A model generated the notes under the pieces. It was given only the letters and a program-made list of their open reading frames with translations, was not told the DNA's origin and made no database searches. Positions 36,132 to 44,535 of a stretch of DNA of 64,000 nt are shown in pieces; within the stretch, counting starts at the first letter, position 1; each line of letters opens with the position of its first letter. This DNA is from Lysobacter enzymogenes. GTDB taxonomy: Bacteria > Pseudomonadota > Gammaproteobacteria > Xanthomonadales > Xanthomonadaceae. Location: contig NZ_CP067395.1 in assembly GCF_017355525.1 (NCBI RefSeq), positions 1,240,001 through 1,304,000 on the forward strand, given 5' to 3'. The translations under genes and the position numbers were made by a program.

Positions 36132-36671
36132 TCAGTCGCGTTCGCGGGTCAGCGCGCGCGCCGCGGCGGACGGCTGCTTCTGCGCGTCGTCGCGTTCGGG
36201 GTTCTGGCGCTCGCGCTGGTTCTCGCGCTCGCGTTCGGTCTGGCGCTGCTGTTCGCGCACGTCCTGCTCGCGCACCAGTTGCGCCAGCTGTTCGCTGCTG
36301 CGCTGCAGCGATTGCTGCGCCGCCTGCTCGGTCTGGACGTGGCACAGGCGCCGCGACGGCGAGTCGTTGTCGCCCTCGACCGCGAACGCGCGCTTGCCGT
36401 CCTGGCTGAAGGCCACACCGTCGACGCGCTGACGCTCGCGGGTGGCTTCCAGCAGCAAGGCGCCGGCCAGGTTGTCGCGTTCGCCGGGGCTGAACTGGCG
36501 CGCGGCGTCGTTGCGGTCCAGGCACACGCGCACGTGCGCGAACTGCTCGTGCTGGGCGTTGCTGGGGCTGCTGAGCAGATTGCGCTGCTGGCCCCGACGC
36601 ACTTCGTCGAGGGTTTGCGAATCGGCCTGGGTGCCGACCCGCAGGGTTTGGTCCTGCGATTGCGAACTCAT
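36132..36671 (-). CDS. XVIPCD-only protein
   Basis: A 179-residue protein made almost entirely of the C-terminal secretion domain of X-T4SS effectors. It has HEQFAHVRVCLDRNDAARQF, LAGALLLEATRERQRVDGVAF, DGKRAFAVEG and a Q/R-rich tail. Only about 30 residues precede the domain, so no toxin module is visible. It has no signal peptide. The start at 36671 fits the domain border and lies 10 bp after GGAG. It could be a remnant effector, a very small toxin, or a decoy or regulator that binds VirD4. Its partner gene follows after 35 bp and then virD4. Confidence 0.8.
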   Translation of the reverse strand: MSSQSQDQTLRVGTQADSQTLDEVRRGQQRNLLSSPSNAQHEQFAHVRVCLDRNDAARQFSPGERDNLAGALLLEATRERQRVDGVAFSQDGKRAFAVEGDNDSPSRRLCHVQTEQAAQQSLQRSSEQLAQLVREQDVREQQRQTERERENQRERQNPERDDAQKQPSAAARALTRERD

Positions 36672-37069
36672 CGTCGTCTCCTCGCCGGAGCGGGTCCGGT
36701 CGCGATCCTTGGCCGCCGCACCACGGCAGCCTACGCCCTGCGGCCGGCCCGGTCGAACCGGAACCCGCGCAGGCAAGCGGCAGCGGCAGGCTCGATCTCC
36801 CTAGCGATCGAGCCTGCCGTGCCTGCCCCGCCCTCGCGGACGAAGCCGGGACCTCCATGTCGCGAACCCCGCAGAGACTTCGATGCCGTCCCTGGCCTGC
36901 GGGGTTCCTCGATCGGCGCCGGCCGCCGCCTCCACCGACGGCGCGACGGCCGGTACCGATCGAACTGCGGCGCCGTCGCGGCCTCCGTGCCGGCCGACGC
37001 CCGCTTGCGGTGCCGCCGCGACGCATCCTGCGTCGCGGCGCCCGGCCGCAGCCGGGTCTCGCCTCAGCC
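36672..37069. other. Intergenic with two strong hairpins
   Basis: A 398-bp gap with no recognisable gene. A 13-bp perfect stem (36785-36797 with 36806-36818) and a 12-bp stem (37014-37025 with 37029-37040) lie behind the M23 effector gene. Both lack clear T tracts but could end or stabilise its transcript. The remainder presumably holds the promoter of the XVIPCD-only gene. Confidence 0.6.
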
Positions 37070-38191
37070 TCAGCCCATCGTCATGCGCGGAGGCTGCTGC
37101 TGTTGCTGCTGGGTCTGGGCCTGTTGCTGGCCCTGCTGCTGCGCGGGCGCGTCCTGGGCCAGACGCTGGCTGGACTGCTCGACGCTTTGATTCATCGCCT
37201 GCTGCTTGTCGGCGTAGACGCGGTGATGGGCCGGGTCGTTCAGGCCGCCCTGCACCGCGAACACGCCGGTGCCGTTGACGTTCTGCACGACGTGGTCGAT
37301 CCGGCCCAGGCCGCTGACGCGCGCCTCGTAGGTCAGCGCCGCGGCGGCGTTCTCGCGGTCCTGCGCGGTGCGGAAGCCGGCTTCGGGGCCGAGCCGCTCG
37401 AGCCCGGCCAGCGCCTGCTTGTACATGCCGTTGTCGGGGTGGTTCGGGTTGGAGATCAACGCGCGCTCGTCGCCGTCGCCGTCGCGGCGCGGCGCGGCGT
37501 TGCGCAGCGCGCCGAGGGTGTCGCGGCCGGCGACGCCGTCCTCGTGCAGGCCGTTCTCGCGCTGGAAGCGCGCCACCGCCTGGCGGCTGCGCTCGCCGAA
37601 GTCGCCGTCGGCCGCGAGCGGGCGGCCCTGGTCGTCGCGATAGCCCAGGCGGTTGAGCGTTTCCTGCAGCGCGCGCACTTCCGGCCCGCGCTCGCCCTGG
37701 CGCAGTACGCCGTCGGCGCCCGCGGCAGCGGGAGCGGCGGCGGTGCGGCCGCCGTGTTCGCGCTGGTTCCAGAACGCCTCGGGGTTGAGGTTGTTCCCGT
37801 GCGCGTCCTTCATCTGGTAATGCACGTGCTGGGCGTATTGCGCTTCGCCGTTGGGGCCGCGCCCGCCCATCGTGCCGATCGGCGTGCCGGGCTCGACCCG
37901 CTGGCCGACCACCACCGACTGGCTCTGCGTGTGCAGCAGCTGATGGCGGTTGCCTTCGCCGTCGACGATGGTGACGGTGCCGTAACGGCCGCCGACGAAT
38001 TCGACCGTGCCCGCGACCGGCGAATGGATCGTCGGGTGGGTCAGGTTCACGCCGGCCTGTCCGCCGACGTAATTGAAATCCGAACCGCCGTGCGGGCCGT
38101 TGCCGCGGTGTTCGCCGTAATGCCCGGTGATGTGCGGCGAGCGTCCCTGCTGCGGCGGCAGGATGGTGTTCATGACGTCTTGGTAGGACAT
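37070..38191 (-). CDS. X-T4SS effector: M23 endopeptidase, PG-binding, XVIPCD
   Basis: A 373-residue effector predicted to cut peptidoglycan crosslinks of rivals. The M23 domain is at about 15-140, with complete zinc ligands: HGGSD (H34, D38) and HVH (H122, H124), plus H87. The peptidoglycan-binding domain (about 160-230; GPEVRALQETLNRLGYRD) and the XVIPCD (about 245-373; GLGRIDHVVQNVNGTGVFAV) follow, ending in a Q-rich tail. It has no signal peptide, as expected for T4SS cargo. It lies 54 bp behind its probable immunity lipoprotein gene. Confidence 0.92.
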   Translation of the reverse strand: MSYQDVMNTILPPQQGRSPHITGHYGEHRGNGPHGGSDFNYVGGQAGVNLTHPTIHSPVAGTVEFVGGRYGTVTIVDGEGNRHQLLHTQSQSVVVGQRVEPGTPIGTMGGRGPNGEAQYAQHVHYQMKDAHGNNLNPEAFWNQREHGGRTAAAPAAAGADGVLRQGERGPEVRALQETLNRLGYRDDQGRPLAADGDFGERSRQAVARFQRENGLHEDGVAGRDTLGALRNAAPRRDGDGDERALISNPNHPDNGMYKQALAGLERLGPEAGFRTAQDRENAAAALTYEARVSGLGRIDHVVQNVNGTGVFAVQGGLNDPAHHRVYADKQQAMNQSVEQSSQRLAQDAPAQQQGQQQAQTQQQQQQPPRMTMG

Positions 38192-38245
38192 GTCGGCTCC
38201 TGGATTTAAGACCGGTCGCGCAAGCGCGGGCCGTTGGATCGATCG

Positions 38246-38752
38246 TTACAGCGAGTCGTCGCGCATGCGGTACAAGGTCCAGCACTCGCCTTTGCGGAAG
38301 AAGAACGAGAGCTGGTAATCGGTGTCCGGCTTGGCCAGCAGCACCTGCTTGTCGCCGTTGAGTTCGGTCTGGCTCAGCACCAGTCCGTCGGCCTGCTGTT
38401 TGGCGCGGCTGGCCATCAGCGGAAACTTGATCGCGTCGCCGTCGAGCATCGCGGTCACCGGCTTGGGTTCGGGATCGGCGTTGGCGTCGACGGTTTCGCT
38501 GCGCAGCGGGCGCTCGGTGAAAGCGCGCTGCACTTCGACGTCGTCGGCGAACGCGGCCAGGAACGCATCGAAATCCTGCGACGGGCAAGCGGTCGCCGGC
38601 GTCGCCGCGGCGGCGGGCGCGGCCTTTTCCGGCGCGGCCTGTTCGGCGGCGGCCGCGGCCGGCTGGCTGTTGGACGCGACGTCGCAACCGCTCAGCGCGA
38701 TCAGCGCGCCCAGCAGCAAGCCAGCGGTCCAACGGGTGTTTTTCAGGTTCAT
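38246..38752 (-). CDS. Putative immunity lipoprotein for the M23 effector
   Basis: A 168-residue lipoprotein: signal with GLLLGALIALSGC (lipobox LSGC), an Ala-rich linker, then FDAFLAAFADDVEVQRAFTERPL and a Cys-containing end (FFRKGECWTLYRMRDDSL). The pattern FDxFLxA-x5-7-VxxAxT and the terminal C-W match the lipoprotein at 21882-22469, so they are probably one family matched to M23 effectors. The start at 38752 begins the signal peptide. Confidence 0.8.
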   Translation of the reverse strand: MNLKNTRWTAGLLLGALIALSGCDVASNSQPAAAAAEQAAPEKAAPAAAATPATACPSQDFDAFLAAFADDVEVQRAFTERPLRSETVDANADPEPKPVTAMLDGDAIKFPLMASRAKQQADGLVLSQTELNGDKQVLLAKPDTDYQLSFFFRKGECWTLYRMRDDSL

Positions 38753-38878
38753 CACGGTCTTTTCCTCGTTCGAACTGCGTACGCGCACTGTCGCAGCAAG
38801 CCGCTCGTGCGTCTGCGCACGGCCGCACGCCGTCCGCATCGTTTCCAGCCGTCCCTGGCTCATCCATCCCTGCCCGAC

Positions 38879-39028
38879 CGTCCTTGGTTCGCGCATCCGT
38901 GTCGCATCCATTTCTGTTGAGTCCGTTCCTGCTGAATCCCTTCCTGTTCAACTCGTCCCTGCTGAATCCGTCCCTGGCGCATCCGTCCTTGGTGCGTGCA
39001 TCCCTGCAGCCTGCGTCCCTGGCCATCC
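38879..39028. repeat. Minisatellite of ten 15-bp units
   Basis: Ten degenerate tandem units fit the consensus CGTCCCTGCTGAATC. The array lies in the 544-bp gap 38753-39296, upstream of the immunity gene. Related TCCCTG words continue on both sides. The period is a multiple of three, so a long open frame crosses it, but that frame has the repeat's composition and no start signal. Confidence 0.85.
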
Positions 39029-39248
39029 CTGATTCATCCAATCCGCCGGGCCGTCCCTGGCCCCTGCGTCCGGATGGCGCCGCTGTCGCGACGCTCCCTC
39101 ATCGCGCCGTCCCTGGCCCGGTCGCTCTCCCCGACCGTGCCCGTCCCTGCGCTGGCCTTCCCGACTCCGCGTCCTGCGGCCGTCCATGGCGGCGCATCCT
39201 GCGCCGACGTCGCGGCCGCACCGGTCGACGCCTTCGTCCCTGCTGTTG

Positions 39249-39274
39249 CGCGCGCCGCCTCCCCGCGGCGCGCG
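39249..39274 (-). terminator. Hairpin after the glucosaminidase effector gene
   Basis: A 10-bp stem (39249-39258 with 39265-39274) and 6-nt loop lie 23 bp past the effector stop. There is no T tract, so it is only a possible terminator. Confidence 0.4.
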
Positions 39275-39296
39275 TCTTACTCCTTCGCGCTTACGC

Positions 39297-40472
39297 TCAA
39301 GCCGTCATGGTCTTGGGCGCGCGCTCCTGCGACTGCGCGTCCTGCGCCGGCGCGGCCTTGTCCGGCACGTCCTGCTTGAGCTGCTGGCTGGTCTGCTCCA
39401 GCGGCACGCTCGCGGCCTGCGCCTTGTCGGCGTGGACGCGGTGCGACGCCGGATTGCTCGGATCGCCCTGCACCGCGAACAGGCCGGTGCCGTTGGCGTT
39501 CAGCACGACCTTGTCGATGCTGTTCAAGCCGCTCACGCGCGCCTCGTAGGTCAACGTGCCGGCGGCGCGCTCGAGTTCCTGGCGGCTGCCGAACGCGTTC
39601 GGGCCGAGCTTCTCCAGCCCTTCGACCGCCTGCTTGTACATGCCGTTGTCGCGGTTGGCCGGATCCGACAGCAGCGCGCCCTTTTCCGGCGGCGCCTTCT
39701 TCAGCGCGTCGAGGGTCTTCGGACCGGCGACGCCGTCGTCGTCGAGGCCGTAGGCGCGCTGCGCCTGCTGCAGGGCGTGCTTGGTCGCGGCGCCGAAATC
39801 GCCGTCGGGCTTCAGCGGCTGGCCCTTGGCGTCGCGGAAGCCGAGTTCGTTCAAGCGCTCCTGCATCGCCTTCACCGCCGGGCCTTCTTCGCCCTGGCGC
39901 AGGCGGCCGTCGGCCATCGCGTCGGCCGGCTTGGCCGGCGCCGTCGGCTTGTGCTCGCCGGGCTTGTGCTCGGGCAGCTCCGGCGCGCCGCGGCCTTCGG
40001 CCAGGGCGATGCCGCGACGCATGGTCGGGCCGTTGAACACCTTGGCCAGTTGCTCGGCGTAATGCGGGTCGGTCGCGTAACCGGCCTTCTGCAGCGCCTT
40101 GGCTTCCTTCTCCAGGTTGCCCAGGGTGCCTTCCTCGAACAGGCCGGCTTTGGTGTAGCGGCCGTTTTCCTTGAGGAACTTGACCCGGTCGGCGAGCGCT
40201 TCGTCCATCGAACCGTAGACGCGGAAATCCTGGTCCTTCCAGACCTTCTTGCCGCCTTCGATCTCCCACACGTTGAAGGTCTTGGTCGGGCCGTCCCAGC
40301 CCTTGCTGTCCTTGATGTTGAAGATGTTGTTGGTGCCCGGCAGGACCTTCTCGCCCCAGCCGGTTTCCAGCGCGGCCTGGGCCAGGATCAACTCGGCCGA
40401 CATGCCGGTCTGCTTGGACACGCGCACCGCGGCCGGATACAGGTCGGCGATGAATTCTTCCTTCTTACCCAT
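39297..40472 (-). CDS. X-T4SS effector: glucosaminidase, PG-binding, XVIPCD
   Basis: A 391-residue effector predicted to hydrolyse peptidoglycan glycan strands. The N-terminal GH73/FlgJ-like domain (about 1-165) has LILAQAALETGWG with likely catalytic E36, NNIFNIK and the YG-type stretch RVYGSMDEALADRVKFL. A peptidoglycan-binding domain (about 190-258) and XVIPCD (about 270-391; GLNSIDKVVLNANGTGLFAV) follow. No signal peptide is present. AAGGAG precedes the ATG. It lies 63 bp after its probable immunity gene. Confidence 0.92.
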   Translation of the reverse strand: MGKKEEFIADLYPAAVRVSKQTGMSAELILAQAALETGWGEKVLPGTNNIFNIKDSKGWDGPTKTFNVWEIEGGKKVWKDQDFRVYGSMDEALADRVKFLKENGRYTKAGLFEEGTLGNLEKEAKALQKAGYATDPHYAEQLAKVFNGPTMRRGIALAEGRGAPELPEHKPGEHKPTAPAKPADAMADGRLRQGEEGPAVKAMQERLNELGFRDAKGQPLKPDGDFGAATKHALQQAQRAYGLDDDGVAGPKTLDALKKAPPEKGALLSDPANRDNGMYKQAVEGLEKLGPNAFGSRQELERAAGTLTYEARVSGLNSIDKVVLNANGTGLFAVQGDPSNPASHRVHADKAQAASVPLEQTSQQLKQDVPDKAAPAQDAQSQERAPKTMTA

Positions 40473-40535
40473 GATCTAACTCCTTGTCTGAAAACACAGG
40501 CGCGGCGCGGCCGTCGCCCAGGGTTGGGATTGCGC

Positions 40536-41234
40536 TCAGCGGCTCAGGTCGGGCTTGAGCGTGGCGGTGAAATCGCTGCGCTGGTCGGGCGCGTCGAGCT
40601 GGAAGCTGTGGCCGGACACGACCACGCCGTTGTCCCAGCGCAAGTTCTTGGCGCCCTCGTCAACCAGCGCCGAATACGCGCCCTTGGCGCCCGGCACGAC
40701 CACGTCGGCGCCGGCCTGGACCGCGCCGTCGGCGAGGTTGAGCTTGACCACGCGCAGCAGCGTCTGCGAAAGCGACTGCTCGGGCTGGGTGTCGGACTGC
40801 AGCAGCACGTACAGCGCGTCGCCCTGGCGCAGGCAATGGGTCGCGCGGCTCTGGTAGGTGTCGCTGGGCAGGTCCAGCACGCGCACCCAGATCGGCTTGT
40901 CGGACGCGTGCGCGAGATAGGCGACCGGACGCTGGTTCATGCCGTCCTCGTCGGTGGCGGCGCCGGCGATGCAGCGCTGGTTGTCGCCGATCGACTCGGA
41001 CGCGTAGGAGGAAAAGCCTTGCGGGATTTCGGTGCTCATCGGGGCGGACTGCTGGCTGGGGGCGGCGGGCGCCGCGGGCGCGGCGGCGGAAGGTTCGGAA
41101 CCGGCCGAGCCGGCCGAAGCGTCGGGCTGCGCCACGGGGGACGATGGCGCGCCGGCCTGCTGCTGGCCGCACGCGGCGAGCGCGAGCGACAGCACGGCGG
41201 CGAGGATCGACGGAGCGTTGCGTTGGAGAGTCAT
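40536..41234 (-). CDS. Putative immunity lipoprotein for the glucosaminidase effector
   Basis: A 232-residue lipoprotein with lipobox LAAC at the end of ILAAVLSLALAAC, an Ala/Ser/Pro-rich linker to about 65, then a globular domain (CIAGAATDEDGMNQRPVAYL, THCLRQGDALYVLLQSDTQP). It does not resemble the M23-linked immunity proteins, which fits immunity specific to another enzyme. The start at 41234 gives the signal peptide directly. Confidence 0.78.
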   Translation of the reverse strand: MTLQRNAPSILAAVLSLALAACGQQQAGAPSSPVAQPDASAGSAGSEPSAAAPAAPAAPSQQSAPMSTEIPQGFSSYASESIGDNQRCIAGAATDEDGMNQRPVAYLAHASDKPIWVRVLDLPSDTYQSRATHCLRQGDALYVLLQSDTQPEQSLSQTLLRVVKLNLADGAVQAGADVVVPGAKGAYSALVDEGAKNLRWDNGVVVSGHSFQLDAPDQRSDFTATLKPDLSR

Positions 41235-41685
41235 CGGCCGGTTCCGGATTGCGGTTGAAAGACGGTTGCGGTGCTGCGGTGGTGCTGCGGTTGAAGCCGC
41301 GTTGCTCGCTGCGAAGGCGCCGATCGCGATGAAGCCGCTGCGGCCAAAACCATTCGATTCCGAGCGCGTTGCGATGTCGCCGAAGCCTGGATGGTGCGCC
41401 CGCCGATCGGAACGACGGACGCACCATCCCCTACCTCGGTGCGCGTTGCCGCAAGCGGCGCCGCGCGGTGGAACGGGTCGACGGTTCGGCGGCCGTGCGT
41501 GCGGGCGCCATCGCCCGCAGTCCGATCGAATCGTCGGTTCGAGTCGCTGATCGCGTCGGCCGTGACCGGAGCTCGCACTGCGCAGCCGAACGCCGCGCAC
41601 GGTCCTCCCTCCAGGCGGCCGCCGCCGTGGCGACGCATCGCGCGTGCGGATCGCAAAGATCCGGACGCGAGCGCGCCGCTACGGC
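41235..41685. other. Intergenic, no gene recognised
   Basis: This 451-bp gap between two effector modules contains short GGTTGCGGTGCTGCGGT-like direct repeats near 41254-41290 and no supported gene. It probably holds the promoter of the glucosaminidase module. Confidence 0.5.
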
Positions 41686-42993
41686 TCAGAGGCCCTGGGT
41701 TCGGTTTCTTTGTGCGTCCTGGCTGGGCGACGCCTGCGGGGCGTCGAGCTTGGCCTGAAGGGTCGACTGCTCCAGCGGCTGGTTCGCCGCCTGCTGCTTG
41801 TCGACGTGGATGCGCTGATGGCCGGGATCGCTCAAGCCGCCCTGCACCGCGAACAGGCCTGCGCCGTTCGCGGTGGGGACGATGTGGTCGATCTGCTTGA
41901 AGCCGCCGATCTTGGCTTCATAGGCCAGCGTGCCGGCGGTGCGCTCGAGCTCGTCGCGATTCTTGAACGCGTTCGGGCCGAGCTTTTCCAGGCCCTCGAC
42001 CGCGCCCTTGTACAGGCCGTGATCGGGATGGGCGGGATTGGACAGCAGCGGCGTCTGCGCCGCCTGCTTGAGCGCTTCGAGCGTCTTGGGGCCGGCGACG
42101 CCGTCGTCCTTGAGCCCGTGGGTGCGCTGGAAATTGCGCAGCGATTCGCCGGTGCGATCGCCGTAGTCGCCGTCGGCGCGCAGCGGATGCCCTTGCGAGT
42201 CGCGGTAACCGAGCTTGTTCAAGGTTTCCTGCATCGCCCGCACTTCCGCGCCGCGCTCGCCGTGCTTGAGCAGGCCGTCGGCCATCGCCGGCGCGTTCGC
42301 CGCAGCGCGTGCCGGATGCGCCGGCTGGGTATCGTCGCCGCGCGACAGCGTCTTCGGATCGCGCTTCATGTAAGCGTTCAATCCGTCGCGATCGCGGGTG
42401 ATGTCGTGCAGGTAGTCGTAATTGCTGGTGCCGTTGGCGTCGCGGATCGCGCGTCCGCCGGTGACCGCGGCCTTGGCCCCGCCGTAACCGGCGATATGCC
42501 GCGCCTTAAGGAAGCCGGCCACCAGTTCGGGCTTGGAATCCTCGTTCAGCACGCCGTCTTTGACGGCCTGGCGATAGGCCTTGTCGCTGTTGATCTTGAA
42601 GGCCTTGTCCTGCAACTCGGCCGAGCCCTTGTACTGGTCCAGGCTCATGCCCTGGTTCCAGTTGGACTTGTCGTCGAGGAAGCGGGTCATGCCGCCGGCG
42701 CTCGCCCACTTCCACTCCGCGCCGCGCACGGTGGCAGGGTCGTAGCCGTCGCGTTTCATCGCGGCGTTGAGCTTGTCTTTGTCGACATAGCCGGCGTCGG
42801 CGAGCCAACCGGCTCCCGCCTGGTAGCGACCGACATAGCCTTGCTTGTTGGTGATGGCCAGATCACCGCCGTTGCTCTCGGTCATGACCGTAGAAGCAAC
42901 CAATCGCCGGGTCATCGCGTCGTCCAAGCTCGCGATCGTACCCTGGTGGTACTCGTGGGCAGTGGCCGCTGCCTTCTCACGTCTATCAGCCAT
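41686..42993 (-). CDS. X-T4SS effector: lysozyme-like domain, PG-binding, XVIPCD
   Basis: A 435-residue effector. Residues about 1-215 have features of a lysozyme/transglycosylase fold: E39 in TESNGGD, GYVGRYQAGAGWLADAGYVD and later HIAGYGGAKAAVTGG; the exact family was not identified. A peptidoglycan-binding domain (about 237-305; GAEVRAMQETLNKLGYRD) and XVIPCD (about 315-435; FKQIDHIVPTANGAGLFAV) follow. No signal peptide is present. It follows a lipoprotein gene by 87 bp. Confidence 0.88.
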   Translation of the reverse strand: MADRREKAAATAHEYHQGTIASLDDAMTRRLVASTVMTESNGGDLAITNKQGYVGRYQAGAGWLADAGYVDKDKLNAAMKRDGYDPATVRGAEWKWASAGGMTRFLDDKSNWNQGMSLDQYKGSAELQDKAFKINSDKAYRQAVKDGVLNEDSKPELVAGFLKARHIAGYGGAKAAVTGGRAIRDANGTSNYDYLHDITRDRDGLNAYMKRDPKTLSRGDDTQPAHPARAAANAPAMADGLLKHGERGAEVRAMQETLNKLGYRDSQGHPLRADGDYGDRTGESLRNFQRTHGLKDDGVAGPKTLEALKQAAQTPLLSNPAHPDHGLYKGAVEGLEKLGPNAFKNRDELERTAGTLAYEAKIGGFKQIDHIVPTANGAGLFAVQGGLSDPGHQRIHVDKQQAANQPLEQSTLQAKLDAPQASPSQDAQRNRTQGL

Positions 42994-43080
42994 GATGCTG
43001 TTCCTGTATGGATAGACTGGATCGTTAAGTTGTGTGTGGTCCTTTCCGGGACCGGGTGCCGCAAGCCTCCGTCAGAGGCT

Positions 43081-43824
43081 TCAGAACTCCTTGCAACGCA
43101 TCGACGCGATCTTCTGCGCCGGCTTGGTTAGGGTGAACTGATAAGTCGTGGTGCCGGGACCTTGATTGCCGCCGTCATCCACAGAGCCTTCAGCATACAC
43201 GATTTTCGCATCTGTCAAGCGCAGTTCGAAAAATTGATTGCCCTGGGTGTTTTCGGCCGTGGTGCCGTAGTCCAGCTCGCACTGCCCGGCGATGGGCCGC
43301 ACCGTCACGCCCGGCCCGAACTGACGCTGCAGGACTTCCTGGTAGTTCTCGTTGGCGTAGAACTTGAGCAGCACCAGCGAATGCACGCGTTCGGCATCCC
43401 CGTTCAGCGTCGCCCCGACCTCGCCTTCGTTGGCTTGGCGGGTGCCCGCCTCGGCCCCGGCCTTGCCGTCGGGCACCTCGACCATGCCGAAACCGCTCAG
43501 CAGCAGCGTACCGGAGCGGTAACGCGCGTCTTCGGGCGATGTCGAATCGGGATTGTCCTGCGGCGCCGGATCGCGCCACTGCGTGCCGGCGATCTTCTCG
43601 AACGCCGACCACGTCGCGCCGCCCTGAGCGGCGAACACATCCAGCAGACCTTGCAGCGGGCTCATCTCCTGCTTTCCTTGCTCAGCTTGCGCCGCCGCAG
43701 CGGCCGCCGGAGCCGCCGGCGCGGCGGCCGTCGAAGTCTGGGCGGACGTCGGGGCCGAAGCAGGCTTACAGCCTACCATCAGGGCCACGGCGAGCATCAA
43801 TGCGCATTGGGGCGAAAACTTCAT
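43081..43824 (-). CDS. Putative immunity lipoprotein for the lysozyme-like effector
   Basis: A 247-residue lipoprotein (MKFSPQCALMLAVALMVGC; lipobox MVGC), an Ala-rich linker to about 50, then a unique globular domain with VHSLVLLKFYANENYQEVL, CELDYGTTAENTQGNQFFEL and the ending MRCKEF. No similarity to the other immunity proteins is seen. Position directly before the effector supports the role. Confidence 0.78.
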   Translation of the reverse strand: MKFSPQCALMLAVALMVGCKPASAPTSAQTSTAAAPAAPAAAAAAQAEQGKQEMSPLQGLLDVFAAQGGATWSAFEKIAGTQWRDPAPQDNPDSTSPEDARYRSGTLLLSGFGMVEVPDGKAGAEAGTRQANEGEVGATLNGDAERVHSLVLLKFYANENYQEVLQRQFGPGVTVRPIAGQCELDYGTTAENTQGNQFFELRLTDAKIVYAEGSVDDGGNQGPGTTTYQFTLTKPAQKIASMRCKEF

Positions 43825-43954
43825 GCGGACCTCGCCGGCGGGCGGCGCGTGCGGTGGGGGTGTTGTATCACAGTTGCGTGTAGGGGCTTGCCAAGCCCCG
43901 TTGCGAATCTCTTGGTCTTACATCCAGGACCGTTGATGGCCCTTTGTGAGCTCA

Positions 43955-44485
43955 TCAGATTCTTTCGGGAAAGCTGCAATCCGAAAAGAACACCTCGCAC
44001 ACGACGCCTGACGCCTGCTCGCACTGCGTCAGAGCCTGGCTCGATGCCTCTTCGAGAGTCGGGGCGTTGGCGGTCGCCATTCGATAGTTCCCCCACGCAA
44101 TGACGCCGCACTGATTGGCGTAAGAAATTTTCACCTGGCAATCGCGACCGCCTTTGCCCTTGCATTGCGCGACCGCGCCATTTTCGGCCTTCTTGCGCGT
44201 GGACATGCTGCCGGCCACACCGGTCTTGCCCGAGTCGCTGTCGACGACGATGGCGCCACAACGGCTCGCCCATCGGACCTGCGGCCCCGCATTAACCGGA
44301 GAAACGCCGCCCTGCGGCCGCGACAGCCCCGGGATCGGCACGCATTGGTTCTGACCCGGCGTGCCGCCCATCAATGGATTCGGAGTGGAACCGTCCGGGC
44401 AACCTTGCTCGGCGCTCGCAGATCCCGCAGCAAGCGCAGCCACAAGCGAAACCAGCGTACAGAAACTCCGATTGGCGCGCCGCAT
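43955..44485 (-). CDS. DUF4189 secreted protein (first of three)
   Basis: A 176-residue exported protein: signal ending SASA, a Cys-containing start EQGCPDG, then the DUF4189 domain (WASRCGAIVVDSDSGKTGV, AVAQCKGKGGRDCQVKISYA, CGVIAWGNYRMATANA, CEVFFSDCSF). Six or more Cys suggest disulfides in the periplasm. GGGAGG precedes the ATG. Very similar to the gene at 45276-45788. Function unknown. Its base composition is less GC-rich than the flanking genes. Confidence 0.85.
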   Translation of the reverse strand: MRRANRSFCTLVSLVAALAAGSASAEQGCPDGSTPNPLMGGTPGQNQCVPIPGLSRPQGGVSPVNAGPQVRWASRCGAIVVDSDSGKTGVAGSMSTRKKAENGAVAQCKGKGGRDCQVKISYANQCGVIAWGNYRMATANAPTLEEASSQALTQCEQASGVVCEVFFSDCSFPERI

Positions 44486-44535
44486 GACTCAGGCCTCCCT
44501 GCACGCGGCAAACAGCGGCTTCTGGAAGCCCTCCC

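Noticed and set aside
38879..39028. CRISPR-like array
   Set aside because: Units are contiguous 15-mers without spacers and with drifting sequence, so it is a minisatellite.
36801..39041. A long minus-strand frame through the M23 effector region and the minisatellite
   Set aside because: It is out of frame with both the effector and the lipoprotein, and stays open because of GC bias and the 15-bp period.
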